From positions 496,001 through 560,000 of the forward strand of contig NZ_JBDXXH010000003.1 of NCBI RefSeq assembly GCF_040373385.1: DNA of 64,000 nt. Direction: 5' to 3'. Position numbers and translations under genes: made by a program. Within the stretch, counting starts at the first letter, position 1. Each line of letters starts with the position of its first letter. Below, piece by piece: positions 25,572 to 33,901 of the stretch. The DNA is from Nitratidesulfovibrio sp. Its GTDB lineage: Bacteria; Desulfobacterota; Desulfovibrionia; Desulfovibrionales; Desulfovibrionaceae. The notes beneath the pieces were generated by a model. It was not told the origin of the DNA and ran no database searches. It saw only the letters and a list, made by a program, of their open reading frames with translations.

Positions 25572-25788
25572 AGGGGCTGTCTCCAACGTAGGATTTTTGC
25601 CCGTTGGCAAGGAAAACGAGCCTGCCATGAGGGAGTATACTCTTGTTGTATTCGACCGATATGGCAGGCGAAGTTTGACCGCTCTGCGCTCAATGCCCGT
25701 AAAGCTCGCGGGCTCGCTTAACGGGCACGCTACGCGCCCTTCGGGTCGGTCAGCCAACGGGCAAAAAGACAAGTCGGAGATAGCCCCT
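25572..25788. repeat. structured intergenic element, copy A
   Basis: A 217-bp element with four helices visible on one strand. The outer helix is 25572-25584 with 25776-25788 (12 of 13 pairs), then 25594-25608 with 25753-25767 (15 of 15). Two internal hairpins are 25620-25628 with 25661-25669 (9 of 9) and 25695-25705 with 25716-25726 (10 of 11). Its reverse complement aligns with 34669-34883. The outer end overlaps the murI stop codon. It may be a structured RNA in a 3' UTR or antisense to it, or a structured mobile repeat; no known family was recognised. Confidence 0.75.
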
Positions 25789-26743
25789 ACAAGTCCACCA
25801 ACTCCACCTCGTTCGGCGCAATGGCCGTGCCCAGAAACAGCCCGCCGGTGCGGGCGAAGCGGGGCACGTCGTCGGTGGTCAGAAAGCGGGCCTCGCCGCA
25901 TTCGTTGCCGCCTGGCCCCGTGCGCAGGGGGCGCACCAGTCCGGCGGCCTGCAATTCCGCCTGCACGGCAAGGGCGGTGGTGGCGGCGGAATCGACGATG
26001 ACCGGTTCCGGCCCGATGACGTTGCGGATGGCCCGCGCCAGCAGCGGAAAGTGGGTGCAGCCCAGCACCAGGCAGTCGGGCGTTTCCGGCGTGTCGCTGC
26101 CGGACGCAGGGCGAAAGATGGGGTCCAGGTAGCGCGCGGCGATGTCTTCCACGATCTTGCCGTCCACCCAGCCTTCCTCGGCCAGCGGCACGAACAGCGG
26201 GCAGGGCTGCCCGATGATCTGCGCGTCGGGCCGCAGGCTGTGGATGGCCTTGTGGTAGGCGCGGCCCCGGATGGTAGATTCCGTGGCGATGACGGCAATG
26301 TTGCCCCGGCGGGTGGCGCGGCAGGCCGCCTGCGCGCCCGGCTGCACCACCCCCACCACCGGCAGGCCGGGGTTGGCGGCGCGCAGGGCGTCCAGCGCCA
26401 CGGACGTTGCCGTGTTGCAGGCCACCACCAGCAGCTTGATGCGCCGCTGCACCAGCTTGGACGCGGCCTGCACGGCGTAGCGGGTGATGGTTTCCGCGCT
26501 CTTGGTGCCGTAGGGCAGGCGGGCGGTGTCGCCCAGGTACAATATGTCCTCGCAGGGCATGCGGGTGCGCAGGGCCTTCAGCACCGTAAGGCCGCCCACG
26601 CCCGAATCGAACATGCCGATGGGCAGGTTGGCGGCGTCGGGGGCGGATGTGCCGGAGGCGAAAGTGCCGGGGGCGGAAGTCCCCGTGTTGTCTTGGTCGT
26701 AGCCCGTGGCGGCGGTGCCGCACGCGGGGCCGTCTACTTGCAT
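25787..26743 (-). CDS. murI: glutamate racemase
   Basis: Converts L- to D-glutamate for peptidoglycan. About 318 residues from the ATG complementary to 26741-26743, which has GAGGACGAGGACC just upstream. A Thr/Ala/Gly-rich N-terminal extension of about 40 residues precedes the enzyme (IGMFDSGVGGLTVLKAL). Both catalytic cysteines are present: VVACNTATS and VLGCTHFPLL. GDTARLPYGTKS is the usual substrate loop. The start overlaps the pdxY stop by 10 bp, so the two genes form an operon. The extension may be non-essential; IGMFDSG would be a minimal start. Confidence 0.93.
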   Translation of the reverse strand: MQVDGPACGTAATGYDQDNTGTSAPGTFASGTSAPDAANLPIGMFDSGVGGLTVLKALRTRMPCEDILYLGDTARLPYGTKSAETITRYAVQAASKLVQRRIKLLVVACNTATSVALDALRAANPGLPVVGVVQPGAQAACRATRRGNIAVIATESTIRGRAYHKAIHSLRPDAQIIGQPCPLFVPLAEEGWVDGKIVEDIAARYLDPIFRPASGSDTPETPDCLVLGCTHFPLLARAIRNVIGPEPVIVDSAATTALAVQAELQAAGLVRPLRTGPGGNECGEARFLTTDDVPRFARTGGLFLGTAIAPNEVELVDL

Positions 26744-27627
26744 CGGTCCTCGTCCTCCAGAAGTTCGTAACTGCTCACGGTTACCGGCGCGCGCAGGGTG
26801 TCCAGCACCCGTTCCAGCAGGATGCCCTCGCGGCTGGGCGAATTGTGCCCGAAGGTGGCGCGGATGCCCAGCGTGACGAAGTGCACGGCGCGGTCCATGG
26901 CAATGGGCAGGCTGTCGCCCTGCAACAGGCTGCCGGTAAGCACGCTGGCAAAGGTGTCGCCCGTGCCGGGGTAGTGGGCGGGTATGTACTGGCAGTCCAC
27001 CTTCCAGAATCTGTCGTGGGTGCTGTGGTAGGCCGCCACGGAGCTGACGCCCGCATGCCCGGCCACCGGCACGCTGGTTATCACCGCCACGCGCGGCCCC
27101 ATGGCCGTCAGGCGGCGCAGCCAGACCATCAGGTCTGCCGTGGAGATGGATTCGCGGTAGGGCTCGTCCAGCAGCAGGGCGGCTTCTGTGAAATTGGGGG
27201 TGATGATGTCTGCCTTGCGCACCAGCCAGCGCATGCGTTGCACCATCTCCATGTCCATGGTGGGTTCCAGCTGGCCGTTGTCGCCCAGAACAGGGTCCAC
27301 CACGGCAAGGCCGCCCTCTACCCGGCACATGTCGATGCACCGGGCCACGATGTCCACCTGCGCCGGGGAACCCAGAAAGCCGCTGTACACCGCGTCGAAC
27401 TTCAGGTTCAGGGCCTGCCAGTGGTCCAGGAACAGGCGCATCTGGTCGGTAAGGTCCAGAAAGCTGTAGCCGGTGAAGCCCGCCGTGTGGGTGGACAGCA
27501 CGGCGGTGGGCATGGGGCACACCTGCGCACCCATGGCGGACAACACGGGTATGGCCACGGTGAGCGAGGTGCGGCCGAAGCCGGAAAGATCGTGGATGGC
27601 CGCCACGCGCGGCACGGGATTGCGCAT
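26734..27627 (-). CDS. pdxY: pyridoxal kinase (PdxY/PdxK type)
   Basis: Phosphorylates pyridoxal in vitamin B6 salvage; 297 residues. The ATG complement is 27625-27627, with AAGGAG eight bases upstream. The ribokinase-like features are RVAAIHDLSGFGRTSLTVAIPVLS at the N terminus, a YSGFLGSPAQV lid region, PVLGDNG, and the catalytic anion-hole motif GTGDTFASVLTGSLL. First gene of an overlapping pair with murI; the enzyme's product PLP is the cofactor of the aminotransferase further along the same strand. A phosphomethylpyrimidine-kinase role is less likely on overall pattern. Confidence 0.85.
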   Translation of the reverse strand: MRNPVPRVAAIHDLSGFGRTSLTVAIPVLSAMGAQVCPMPTAVLSTHTAGFTGYSFLDLTDQMRLFLDHWQALNLKFDAVYSGFLGSPAQVDIVARCIDMCRVEGGLAVVDPVLGDNGQLEPTMDMEMVQRMRWLVRKADIITPNFTEAALLLDEPYRESISTADLMVWLRRLTAMGPRVAVITSVPVAGHAGVSSVAAYHSTHDRFWKVDCQYIPAHYPGTGDTFASVLTGSLLQGDSLPIAMDRAVHFVTLGIRATFGHNSPSREGILLERVLDTLRAPVTVSSYELLEDEDRCK

Positions 27628-27906
27628 TGCAGGGCTCCTTGCGCGGAGTTCCGGACTGGCCGGGCGGCGTCTGGTGGTGTTGGCTGGGCGATGCAGGCCC
27701 GGATGTGCATGGTGCGCCCGGCGGGCACACAATCACCACGGAGCGGGGCAAAAGGCAAGGGGGAGGCCGGGGTGTATCGTGCAGGGGCGCATGCAGGGGG
27801 GAATCAGTGCATGACTATCCTGTATCGAGTGGGGTATGGGTGGCGCTAGCACAAGATGCAGGGCGTCTGTGCGGGGGAAACCTGGGGGCGCGGCACGGAG
27901 GTGTCT

Positions 27907-28521
27907 ATGGTTTCGGTTGTGTTGGCGATAGTGTTGTGCGCCGCTTATGGGATATTTCTGGAAATATGGACAAGGCGAAAGGCGCTGGCCGTTCAGAATA
28001 GAATGCCGGACTTCGTGGGTTTCGGAGTCAAGGATGTGGGAAGCGTGCGCAAGATTGAGAAGAGGTATAGGTGCGGCGTATTTTTTGTTGTATCATTTCT
28101 GGTAATTGCGTGCTTTCCGATGGCGCTTATGATAGATGTTTGCAGAAAATTTCCTGATGAATTTGTTGTAGGTGTGGTGATGTTGCCGATAGTATGCATC
28201 ACGTTTTATATGGCGTATTCATTTATGAATTACATGAGGCTTTCTGGTGTGTATTGCGATGATGAAATGATGATATGGAGAAACTGGAAAACTGGACAAT
28301 GGGATGCGTTTGCATATGTGGATATCGAAGGTGTAAAATTTTCAAGAGAAAGCGTAGTCTGCTATGTGCGTTTGAAGAACGGGAGGGAAGTCAAATTGAT
28401 CTTGTTGAGCGACAGTTCGATGCTGCGCAAGGTGGCTGTGGAACTTATGGAAAGAAAGTATGAGAAGACGGCAGGAGTAGTCACCCGTATATATGACAAG
28501 ATTTCGAACAGGTTCAAATGA
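27907..28521 (+). CDS. AT-rich membrane protein of unknown function
   Basis: Protein of 204 residues, not recognised. The ATG at 27907 follows GGAGGTGTCT. Three membrane helices are visible: about residues 2-20 (VSVVLAIVLCAAYGIFLEIW), 54-74 and 86-108. The C-terminal half (LSGVYCDDEMMIWRNWKTG, FAYVDIEGVKFSRESVV, VRLKNGREVKLIL) looks like a cytoplasmic beta-rich PH-like domain. Base composition is far from its neighbours: 67 of 180 bases (37 %) are G or C in 28081-28260, and AT-ending codons are common. This points to recent acquisition. It lies between pdxY and the TauE gene with no mobile-element genes beside it. Confidence 0.72.
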   Translation: MVSVVLAIVLCAAYGIFLEIWTRRKALAVQNRMPDFVGFGVKDVGSVRKIEKRYRCGVFFVVSFLVIACFPMALMIDVCRKFPDEFVVGVVMLPIVCITFYMAYSFMNYMRLSGVYCDDEMMIWRNWKTGQWDAFAYVDIEGVKFSRESVVCYVRLKNGREVKLILLSDSSMLRKVAVELMERKYEKTAGVVTRIYDKISNRFK

Positions 28522-28634
28522 TTGGGTAGCCAAATCGAGAGCTTTGCTCCGCCGCAGAGACCGCTTCTGGGGCCATGCTCCATGGATCCATTGATTGAGG
28601 CGAGGAATTTTCGCGTGTGTGGGCGCCACTGTTT

Positions 28635-29588
28635 CTACCTGAAAAACTCCACCACGTACTTGCCCGCCGTGAACAGCAGGATGACGCACAGCATCCACTT
28701 GATCAGGTTTGCGGGCACGTGCTTCTGGCAGCGCGCGCCCAGGTACATGCCCGCCATGCCGCCAATGCCCAGCAAGAGGCCCAGCGTCCAGTCCGGGGCC
28801 ACGGACATGTGCGGGTACAGCGGCGCGATGGCCATGTAAAAGGCGACGCCCGCCACGGAAGTGACAAAGGTGCCCATCAGGGCCGCGCCCGCCACGGTGT
28901 ACACCGGCAGCCCGAAGAAAGAGACGAAGAACGGCGCGATGATGGCCCCGCCGCCAATGCCGTACACCCCGCCCACGATCCCCACGATGAAGCTCAGGGT
29001 AAAGATGCCCACGGTACGGAAGCTGTAGGTTTCGCCGTAGAAGCTGTACGAGATGCGCGACAGGCAGCACTCGTTCAGGCACACGGCGGGCAGGTCGTCG
29101 GGGTTCCTGCCTTCCGCCGCCGCCTTTTCGCGGTGGGTGCGCACCAGCGTGCGGAACTTTTCCTCCGCCGTGGCCTTGCCGTTGCCCGCCTTCTTCTTGG
29201 TCAGGTCGCGCACCATGCGCAGGGCGATGTAGGCCAGCACGCACGAGGCAAACAGCTTGAAGTCGCGTGCGTTGGGCAGGTACGTCACCCGTACGAAGGC
29301 CCCTATCAGCACCCCCGGCAGCGTGCCGATGATCACCACCCACGTCAGCGGCCAGACCATGCGCCCTTCGCGGATGTAGCGGTACACCCCGCTGGGGATG
29401 GCCACCACGTTGTAGAACTGGTTGGTGGCGCTGACGGAGGGGTTCACGTAGCCCAGAAAGGACATCTGGAAGGGCAGCAGCAGGAACGCGCCCGACACGC
29501 CCCCCATGGACATGAAGAACGACACCACAAAGGCCACCAGCGGCGGTAGCCACGGTTCCGCGTGTATGCCTGCGACGGGGAAGTACAT
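28635..29588 (-). CDS. TauE/SafE-family anion exporter
   Basis: Inner-membrane transporter of 317 residues; the start ATG has GGAGGACACC upstream. It has two TauE halves of about four helices each: N-terminal VAFVVSFFMSMGGVSGAFLLLP with the GGxSG-type loop, and C-terminal SFIVGIVGGVYGIGGGAIIAPF. A hydrophilic insert of about 60 residues separates them and ends in a Cys cluster (AVCLNECCLSR). The family exports sulfite, sulfoacetate or related oxyanions. It is divergent from the TunR-type regulator gene, so molybdate/tungstate or sulfur oxyanion handling is plausible. Substrate not shown. Confidence 0.85.
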   Translation of the reverse strand: MYFPVAGIHAEPWLPPLVAFVVSFFMSMGGVSGAFLLLPFQMSFLGYVNPSVSATNQFYNVVAIPSGVYRYIREGRMVWPLTWVVIIGTLPGVLIGAFVRVTYLPNARDFKLFASCVLAYIALRMVRDLTKKKAGNGKATAEEKFRTLVRTHREKAAAEGRNPDDLPAVCLNECCLSRISYSFYGETYSFRTVGIFTLSFIVGIVGGVYGIGGGAIIAPFFVSFFGLPVYTVAGAALMGTFVTSVAGVAFYMAIAPLYPHMSVAPDWTLGLLLGIGGMAGMYLGARCQKHVPANLIKWMLCVILLFTAGKYVVEFFR

Positions 29589-29710
29589 GGTGTCCTCCTG
29601 TGTCGGGATGCCGGGGTGGGTAGGGCGATGGGAGCGCTTGGCTGACGGGGCCGGTTGGGGATGCCGGGCGGGCTTGCTGGCCGGTGCGGTTGCCTTGTCC
29701 GGCTGTTTTT

Positions 29711-29739
29711 TTGACTCTTGCTGACACGTTTTTTATAAT
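29711..29739 (+). promoter_or_regulatory. promoter upstream of tunR-like gene
   Basis: TTGACT (29711-29716), exact 17-bp spacer, perfect TATAAT (29734-29739), in an AT-rich stretch. It faces the tunR-like gene, leaving a roughly 170-nt leader. Confidence 0.65.
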
Positions 29740-29749
29740 CTTCGTGTCA
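29722..29749. promoter_or_regulatory. inverted repeat straddling the -10 box, candidate operator
   Basis: TGACACG (29722-29728) and CGTGTCA (29743-29749) are perfect inverted 7-mers with a 14-bp gap that contains the TATAAT. A protein bound here would block RNA polymerase. The neighbouring integrase-like regulator is the obvious candidate (autoregulation and/or control of the divergent exporter). Confidence 0.55.
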
Positions 29750-29919
29750 ATGAAAAGATAGCGCACCGATGGTCCGTTGTCACGGATTATTTTATTTCCA
29801 TGTCTGTGCGTGAAATGAATCTCGGCTTTGATTTTCGCGCGGCTGCGCCTATATGATGGAAATTCGGGCACCGGATGGGCCGCATCCGGCACCACGCGTA
29901 CGCAACCAACGGGACACCC

Positions 29920-31008
29920 ATGCGACAGGACGACAGCCTTGAACGAATCTGGGAAGCGCTGGCCGAAAACGTGGCGGAACGCCGCCACAACCCGGCGGGC
30001 ATGCTCTCCATTCCCGATGACGTGAAGTATCTGGACACGGTGGAACTGGCCCGGCTTGAAGAAGCCTTCCGCCTGTGGGCCGCCCGTCCGGCGCGGGGCG
30101 ACGTGCGCCGCTCGCGCCTGCGCATGCTGCTGGTGTTCCTGCTCATTCGCCATACCGGGGCGCGCCTGGGCGAGGTGCTGGCCCTTGCCCCCACCCGCGA
30201 CATCGACGTGGCGCGCGGCGTGGCCCGGCTGGGCGAACCCGTGCGCGAACTGCAACTGCCGCCAGACCTGGTCACCCAGCTTGGCGACCTGCTGGACGAG
30301 GCCGTGGCGGGCGAGGGCGAACACCCCTTCGCCGTGGACCAGGCCCATGTGCGCCGCAAGTTCTACGAACGCGCCCACGAATGCGACCTTGCCCCGGACC
30401 TTGCCAACCCCAGCGCCCTGCGCCGCTCGCGGGCCATCGAGCTGTTGCGTTCCGGCCTGCCGCTGCCGGTGGTGCAGCGCCTGCTGGGCCATTCCACGGC
30501 CAGCCTGACGGCGGCGTACATCGACGTTTCGAGCGAGGACATGCAGCGCATGGTGGGGCACGCGCTGGACCGCGAACAGCGCCGCCGCACCAGCGCGCGC
30601 AATGCCTTTTACGGGCGCATCGCGGCGGTGGTGCGCGGCGACGTGCAGTCCGTCGTTTCGGTGCAGACGCCGTCGGGCATCCGGGTGGCATCGGTCATCA
30701 CCAACGACAGTCTGGACAATCTGGGGCTGCGCCCCGGCGTGTTCGCGGCGGCAGAGGTGAAGGCCCCGTGGGTGGTGCTGACCGTGGGCAGCGAGGCCCC
30801 GTCGTCCACGGCGGGCAACGTGTACCCGGCCACCATCGTCAAGGTGGTGGTGGGCGCGGCCACGGCAGAAGCGGTGGCGCGCCTTGCGGACGGCACCGAG
30901 ATATGTTCGGTGCTCACATCCGACAGGGTGCGCGCGCTGGACCTGGCCGTGGGCACCCCGGTGTGGGTGCTGATCAATGTGTTTTCGGTCATCCTGAACG
31001 TAAGCTGA
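29920..31008 (+). CDS. tunR: TunR-type tungstate/molybdate-responsive regulator
   Basis: Transcription regulator of about 362 residues. The N-terminal 225 residues resemble a tyrosine recombinase catalytic domain: RHTGARLGEVLALAPTRDI, then PSALRRSRAIELLRSG and LLGHSTASLTAAYIDVS. The usual HxLR box reads SALR, so the active site is incomplete and the domain is best read as DNA-binding only. Two TOBE-type repeats follow (SARNAFYGRIAAVVRGDVQS, AEVKAPWVVLTVG, NVYPATIVKVVVGAATAEAVARL, GTPVWVLINVFSVILNVS), the fold that binds molybdate and tungstate. This architecture is that of TunR, described in Desulfovibrio (recalled, not checked). ATG 29920 chosen; 29875 is an alternative. Divergent TauE exporter next door. 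Confidence 0.82.
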   Translation: MRQDDSLERIWEALAENVAERRHNPAGMLSIPDDVKYLDTVELARLEEAFRLWAARPARGDVRRSRLRMLLVFLLIRHTGARLGEVLALAPTRDIDVARGVARLGEPVRELQLPPDLVTQLGDLLDEAVAGEGEHPFAVDQAHVRRKFYERAHECDLAPDLANPSALRRSRAIELLRSGLPLPVVQRLLGHSTASLTAAYIDVSSEDMQRMVGHALDREQRRRTSARNAFYGRIAAVVRGDVQSVVSVQTPSGIRVASVITNDSLDNLGLRPGVFAAAEVKAPWVVLTVGSEAPSSTAGNVYPATIVKVVVGAATAEAVARLADGTEICSVLTSDRVRALDLAVGTPVWVLINVFSVILNVS

Positions 31009-31287
31009 CGGGCGGCGTAACGCCTGCGGAGTGGCCCCTGCGCGCACTGCGCCCGCTGTTTCCCCCGTTCCCCCGGTCTTCCTCCCCGGTCCGTCGCCAG
31101 CCCACCACCGCAGCGGGGCCGGACCGTGCGTCAGTGCGGCACTCTCGACTTTTGCCCGGCGCTCCGGTATGTGGCGCGGACACACCCATTGCCGCCTGTG
31201 CGCGCAGGCAGCCACCGCTGGCCCGCCCGCCGCGCGGCACTCCGAAGCACACCGCCGCATACAGGTCGCACTCTCAAGGAGGCCGCC
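31009..31287. other. spacer between tunR-like gene and hisD
   Basis: No gene and no clear promoter is seen in these 279 bp. A short GGCG/CGCC hairpin lies just after the tunR stop without a T tract. Confidence 0.3.
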
Positions 31288-32592
31288 ATGCCCTGCCGTA
31301 CGCTCTTCCTCCGGTCGGTGGATGACTGGAAGGAACTGCAGGCCCTGCTCGCGGGACGCGACAACCCCGGCGACACCGTGGAACCCGCCGTCCGCGAGAT
31401 TCTGGATACCGTCCGCACCGGGGGCGATGCCGCCCTGGCCGACTACACCAGCCGTTTCGACTGTCCCGGCTTCGACGCCGCGCGCATCCGCGTGGATGAA
31501 GACGAAATCGCCGCCGCCCTCGCAGAGGTCGGCCCCGACGACCGGGCCATCATTGCCGAAGCCGCCGCCAACATCCGCGCCTTTCACGAGGCGCAGAAGG
31601 AGCGGTCGTGGTTCACCACCCGGCCCGATGGTTCGGTGCTGGGGCAGATGGTCACCCCCGTGGACCGCGCCGGGCTGTACGTGCCCGGCGGGCAGGGCGG
31701 CAACACCCCGCTCATTTCCAGCCTGCTGATGAACGCCATTCCGGCCCAGGTGGCCGGGGTGCCGGAAATCGCCGTCATTTCGCCGCCCCGCAAGGACGGC
31801 ACGCTGAACCCGTTCATTCTTGCCGCCGCGCACCACCTGGGCATTACCGAGGTGCACCGCGCGGGCAGCGCCTGGGCCATCGCCGCCCTGGCCTTCGGCA
31901 CTGAAACGGTGCGCCCCGTGGATGTCATCGCCGGGCCGGGCAACATCTGGGTGACCACGGCCAAGCGGCTGCTTATCGGCAGGGTGGGCATAGACATGAT
32001 CGCCGGGCCCAGCGAAATCCTGATCCTGGCCGACCACACCGCCCGCGCGGACTGGGTGGCTGCCGACATGCTGTCGCAGGCCGAGCACGACCCGCTGGCC
32101 TCGTCCATCTGCATTACCGATTCGCCCGCGCTGGTGGACGCGCTGAAGCTGGAACTGGTCGCCCAGTGCGACACGCTGCCCCGCGCGGACATTGCCCGCA
32201 AGGCGCTGGCCGACTGGGGCGCCATAGTGGTGGTGCCCGACATGGCCACCGGGGTCGCCATCAGCAATATGATCGCGCCGGAGCATCTGGAAGTGCTGAC
32301 CAAGGACCCGTGGGCGCTGCTGGGCACCATCCGTCATGCCGGGGCCGTGTTTCTGGGCGGCTGGTCGCCGGAACCGGTGGGCGACTACTACGCCGGTCCC
32401 AACCACGTGCTGCCCACCATGGGCACGGCGCGCTTTTCGTCCGCGCTTTCGGTGCAGACCTTCTGCAAGCGCACCAGCGTCATTTCGGCCACCGCCGCGT
32501 TCACGCGCGGGCATGCCGCCTCCATCGCGCGGCTGGCACGGCTGGAAGGGCTGGAGGCGCACGCCCGCTCGGCGGAATCGCGCAACAAGTAG
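31288..32592 (+). CDS. hisD: histidinol dehydrogenase
   Basis: Catalyses the last two oxidations of histidine synthesis (L-histidinol to L-histidine, NAD, zinc). 434 residues; the ATG at 31288 follows CAAGGAGGCC. Recognisable segments are TPVDRAGLYVPGGQGGNTPLISSLLMNAIPA in outline, PVDVIAGPGNIWVTTAKR, GIDMIAGPSEILILAD, MLSQAEHDP (zinc ligands), and the C-terminal IAPEHLEVL and YYAGPNHVLPTMGTARFSSAL. No other his gene is near; it stands ahead of purC on the same strand, 282 bp apart. Confidence 0.96.
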   Translation: MPCRTLFLRSVDDWKELQALLAGRDNPGDTVEPAVREILDTVRTGGDAALADYTSRFDCPGFDAARIRVDEDEIAAALAEVGPDDRAIIAEAAANIRAFHEAQKERSWFTTRPDGSVLGQMVTPVDRAGLYVPGGQGGNTPLISSLLMNAIPAQVAGVPEIAVISPPRKDGTLNPFILAAAHHLGITEVHRAGSAWAIAALAFGTETVRPVDVIAGPGNIWVTTAKRLLIGRVGIDMIAGPSEILILADHTARADWVAADMLSQAEHDPLASSICITDSPALVDALKLELVAQCDTLPRADIARKALADWGAIVVVPDMATGVAISNMIAPEHLEVLTKDPWALLGTIRHAGAVFLGGWSPEPVGDYYAGPNHVLPTMGTARFSSALSVQTFCKRTSVISATAAFTRGHAASIARLARLEGLEAHARSAESRNK

Positions 32593-32874
32593 CGGTGGGC
32601 AGGGGGCGTTTTGCCGCCACGGCGTGGCGGGTGATACGGCCATCCTGCCCCGCTGGCATTTTTTGGCGCGCATCCGGTAGGGTGCGCGCTGGTCGGGCCG
32701 CCCGTCTTGTACGGTGCGCCCGTCCCGCGTTATCGTATCCAAGGGCCCGGCGGCCCGGCCCGCGCACGCGCGGCAGGGCGCCCGGGCTTGTCGGCATCCG
32801 CCATCGTGGCGCCGCAAGGCATCGCGCAGCATCGGCCCCGCAGCCGAAGACAACCGAAAGACAAGGGAAGATAC
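32593..32874. other. spacer between hisD and purC
   Basis: A CCGCCAC/GTGGCGG hairpin (about 32612-32630) lies soon after the hisD stop and could be a weak terminator. The rest is GC-rich without a recognised gene or clear promoter. Confidence 0.35.
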
Positions 32875-33771
32875 ATGCAGGTCGTCACGCAAACCGACAT
32901 CAAGGAATACCCGCTGCTTTCGCGGGGCAAGGTCCGCGACATCTATGAGATCGACGCGCAGACCCTGCTCATCGTCACCACCGACCGCATGTCGGCCTTT
33001 GACGTGATCATGGGCGAGCCCATCCCCTACAAGGGCGTGATCCTGAACAGCATCACCCTGTTCTGGATGAACCGCTTCGCCGGGCTGGTGAAGAACCACC
33101 TGATCGAGCACGACGTGAACCGCTTTCCCGCGCCGCTCGCCCCTTACCGCGACATGCTGGAAGGCCGCGCCGTCATCGTGAAGAAGGCCAAGCCCCTGCC
33201 GGTGGAATGCATCGTGCGCGGGCACATCACCGGCTCCGGCTGGAAGGACTACAAGGCCACCGGCGCGGTGTGCGGCCACAAGCTGCCCGCCGGGCTGCTG
33301 GAATCGGCCAAGCTGGAAACCCCGCTGTTCACCCCCTCGACCAAGGCGGAACTGGGCGAGCACGACGAGAACATCAGCATCGAGCAGGCCGCGAAGCTGC
33401 TGGGCGACGACCTGGCCGCCAAGGTGCAGGAACTTGCCATCGCCATTTTCTCGCAGGGGCGCGAATACGCCGAGGGGCGCGGCATCATCATTGCCGACAC
33501 CAAGTTCGAGTTCGGGCTGGTGGATGGCGAGGTGATCCTGATCGACGAGGTGCTGACCCCCGATTCGTCGCGCTTCTGGCCCGCCGCGGGGTACGCGCCC
33601 GGCAAGGGCCAGCCCAGCTTCGACAAGCAGTACCTGCGCGACTGGCTGGCCTCGCAGCCGTGGGACAAGACCCCGCCGCCCCCGGCCTTGCCGGAGCACG
33701 TCATTGCCGAGACGGGGAAGAAGTACCGCGAGGCGTATGAGATTTTGACCGGCCAGAAGCTGGCCGTCTAG
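32875..33771 (+). CDS. purC: phosphoribosylaminoimidazole-succinocarboxamide synthase
   Basis: SAICAR synthetase of purine synthesis, joining aspartate to CAIR with ATP; 298 residues, the longer bacterial/yeast-like form. The ATG at 32875 has AAGGGAAG upstream. Motifs: LSRGKVRDIYEI, MSAFDVIMGEPIPYKG, VECIVRGHITGSGWKDYK, ADTKFEFGLVDGEVILIDEVLTPDSSRFWP. Likely its own transcription unit, 130 bp ahead of fabI on the same strand. Confidence 0.96.
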   Translation: MQVVTQTDIKEYPLLSRGKVRDIYEIDAQTLLIVTTDRMSAFDVIMGEPIPYKGVILNSITLFWMNRFAGLVKNHLIEHDVNRFPAPLAPYRDMLEGRAVIVKKAKPLPVECIVRGHITGSGWKDYKATGAVCGHKLPAGLLESAKLETPLFTPSTKAELGEHDENISIEQAAKLLGDDLAAKVQELAIAIFSQGREYAEGRGIIIADTKFEFGLVDGEVILIDEVLTPDSSRFWPAAGYAPGKGQPSFDKQYLRDWLASQPWDKTPPPPALPEHVIAETGKKYREAYEILTGQKLAV

Positions 33772-33901
33772 TTACCGCACGTTTCATCACGGCACGCGGC
33801 GTTTTCGAGGGAAGAACGCCGCGTCGCCGCACGCCGGGATGCCGCGCCGCGCGCCGCATTCCCGTTTTTTGCAATCTACCCAGAACAACAGGGAGAACCG
33901 C

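Noticed and set aside
25572..25788. Insertion-sequence remnant or classical MITE
   Set aside because: The inverted arms differ completely from those of the related copy while still pairing, unlike terminal inverted repeats recognised by one transposase. Not fully excluded.
29920..31008. Phage-type integrase marking an integrated element
   Set aside because: The catalytic box is incomplete and TOBE domains follow; no phage genes or att repeats flank it. A TunR-like regulator fits better.
28342..33699. A 1785-codon open frame on the minus strand
   Set aside because: It runs antisense through hisD, purC, tunR and the exporter gene, and its product is low-complexity Arg/Gly/His-rich. It is open only because GC-rich codons on the real strand avoid stops in this frame.
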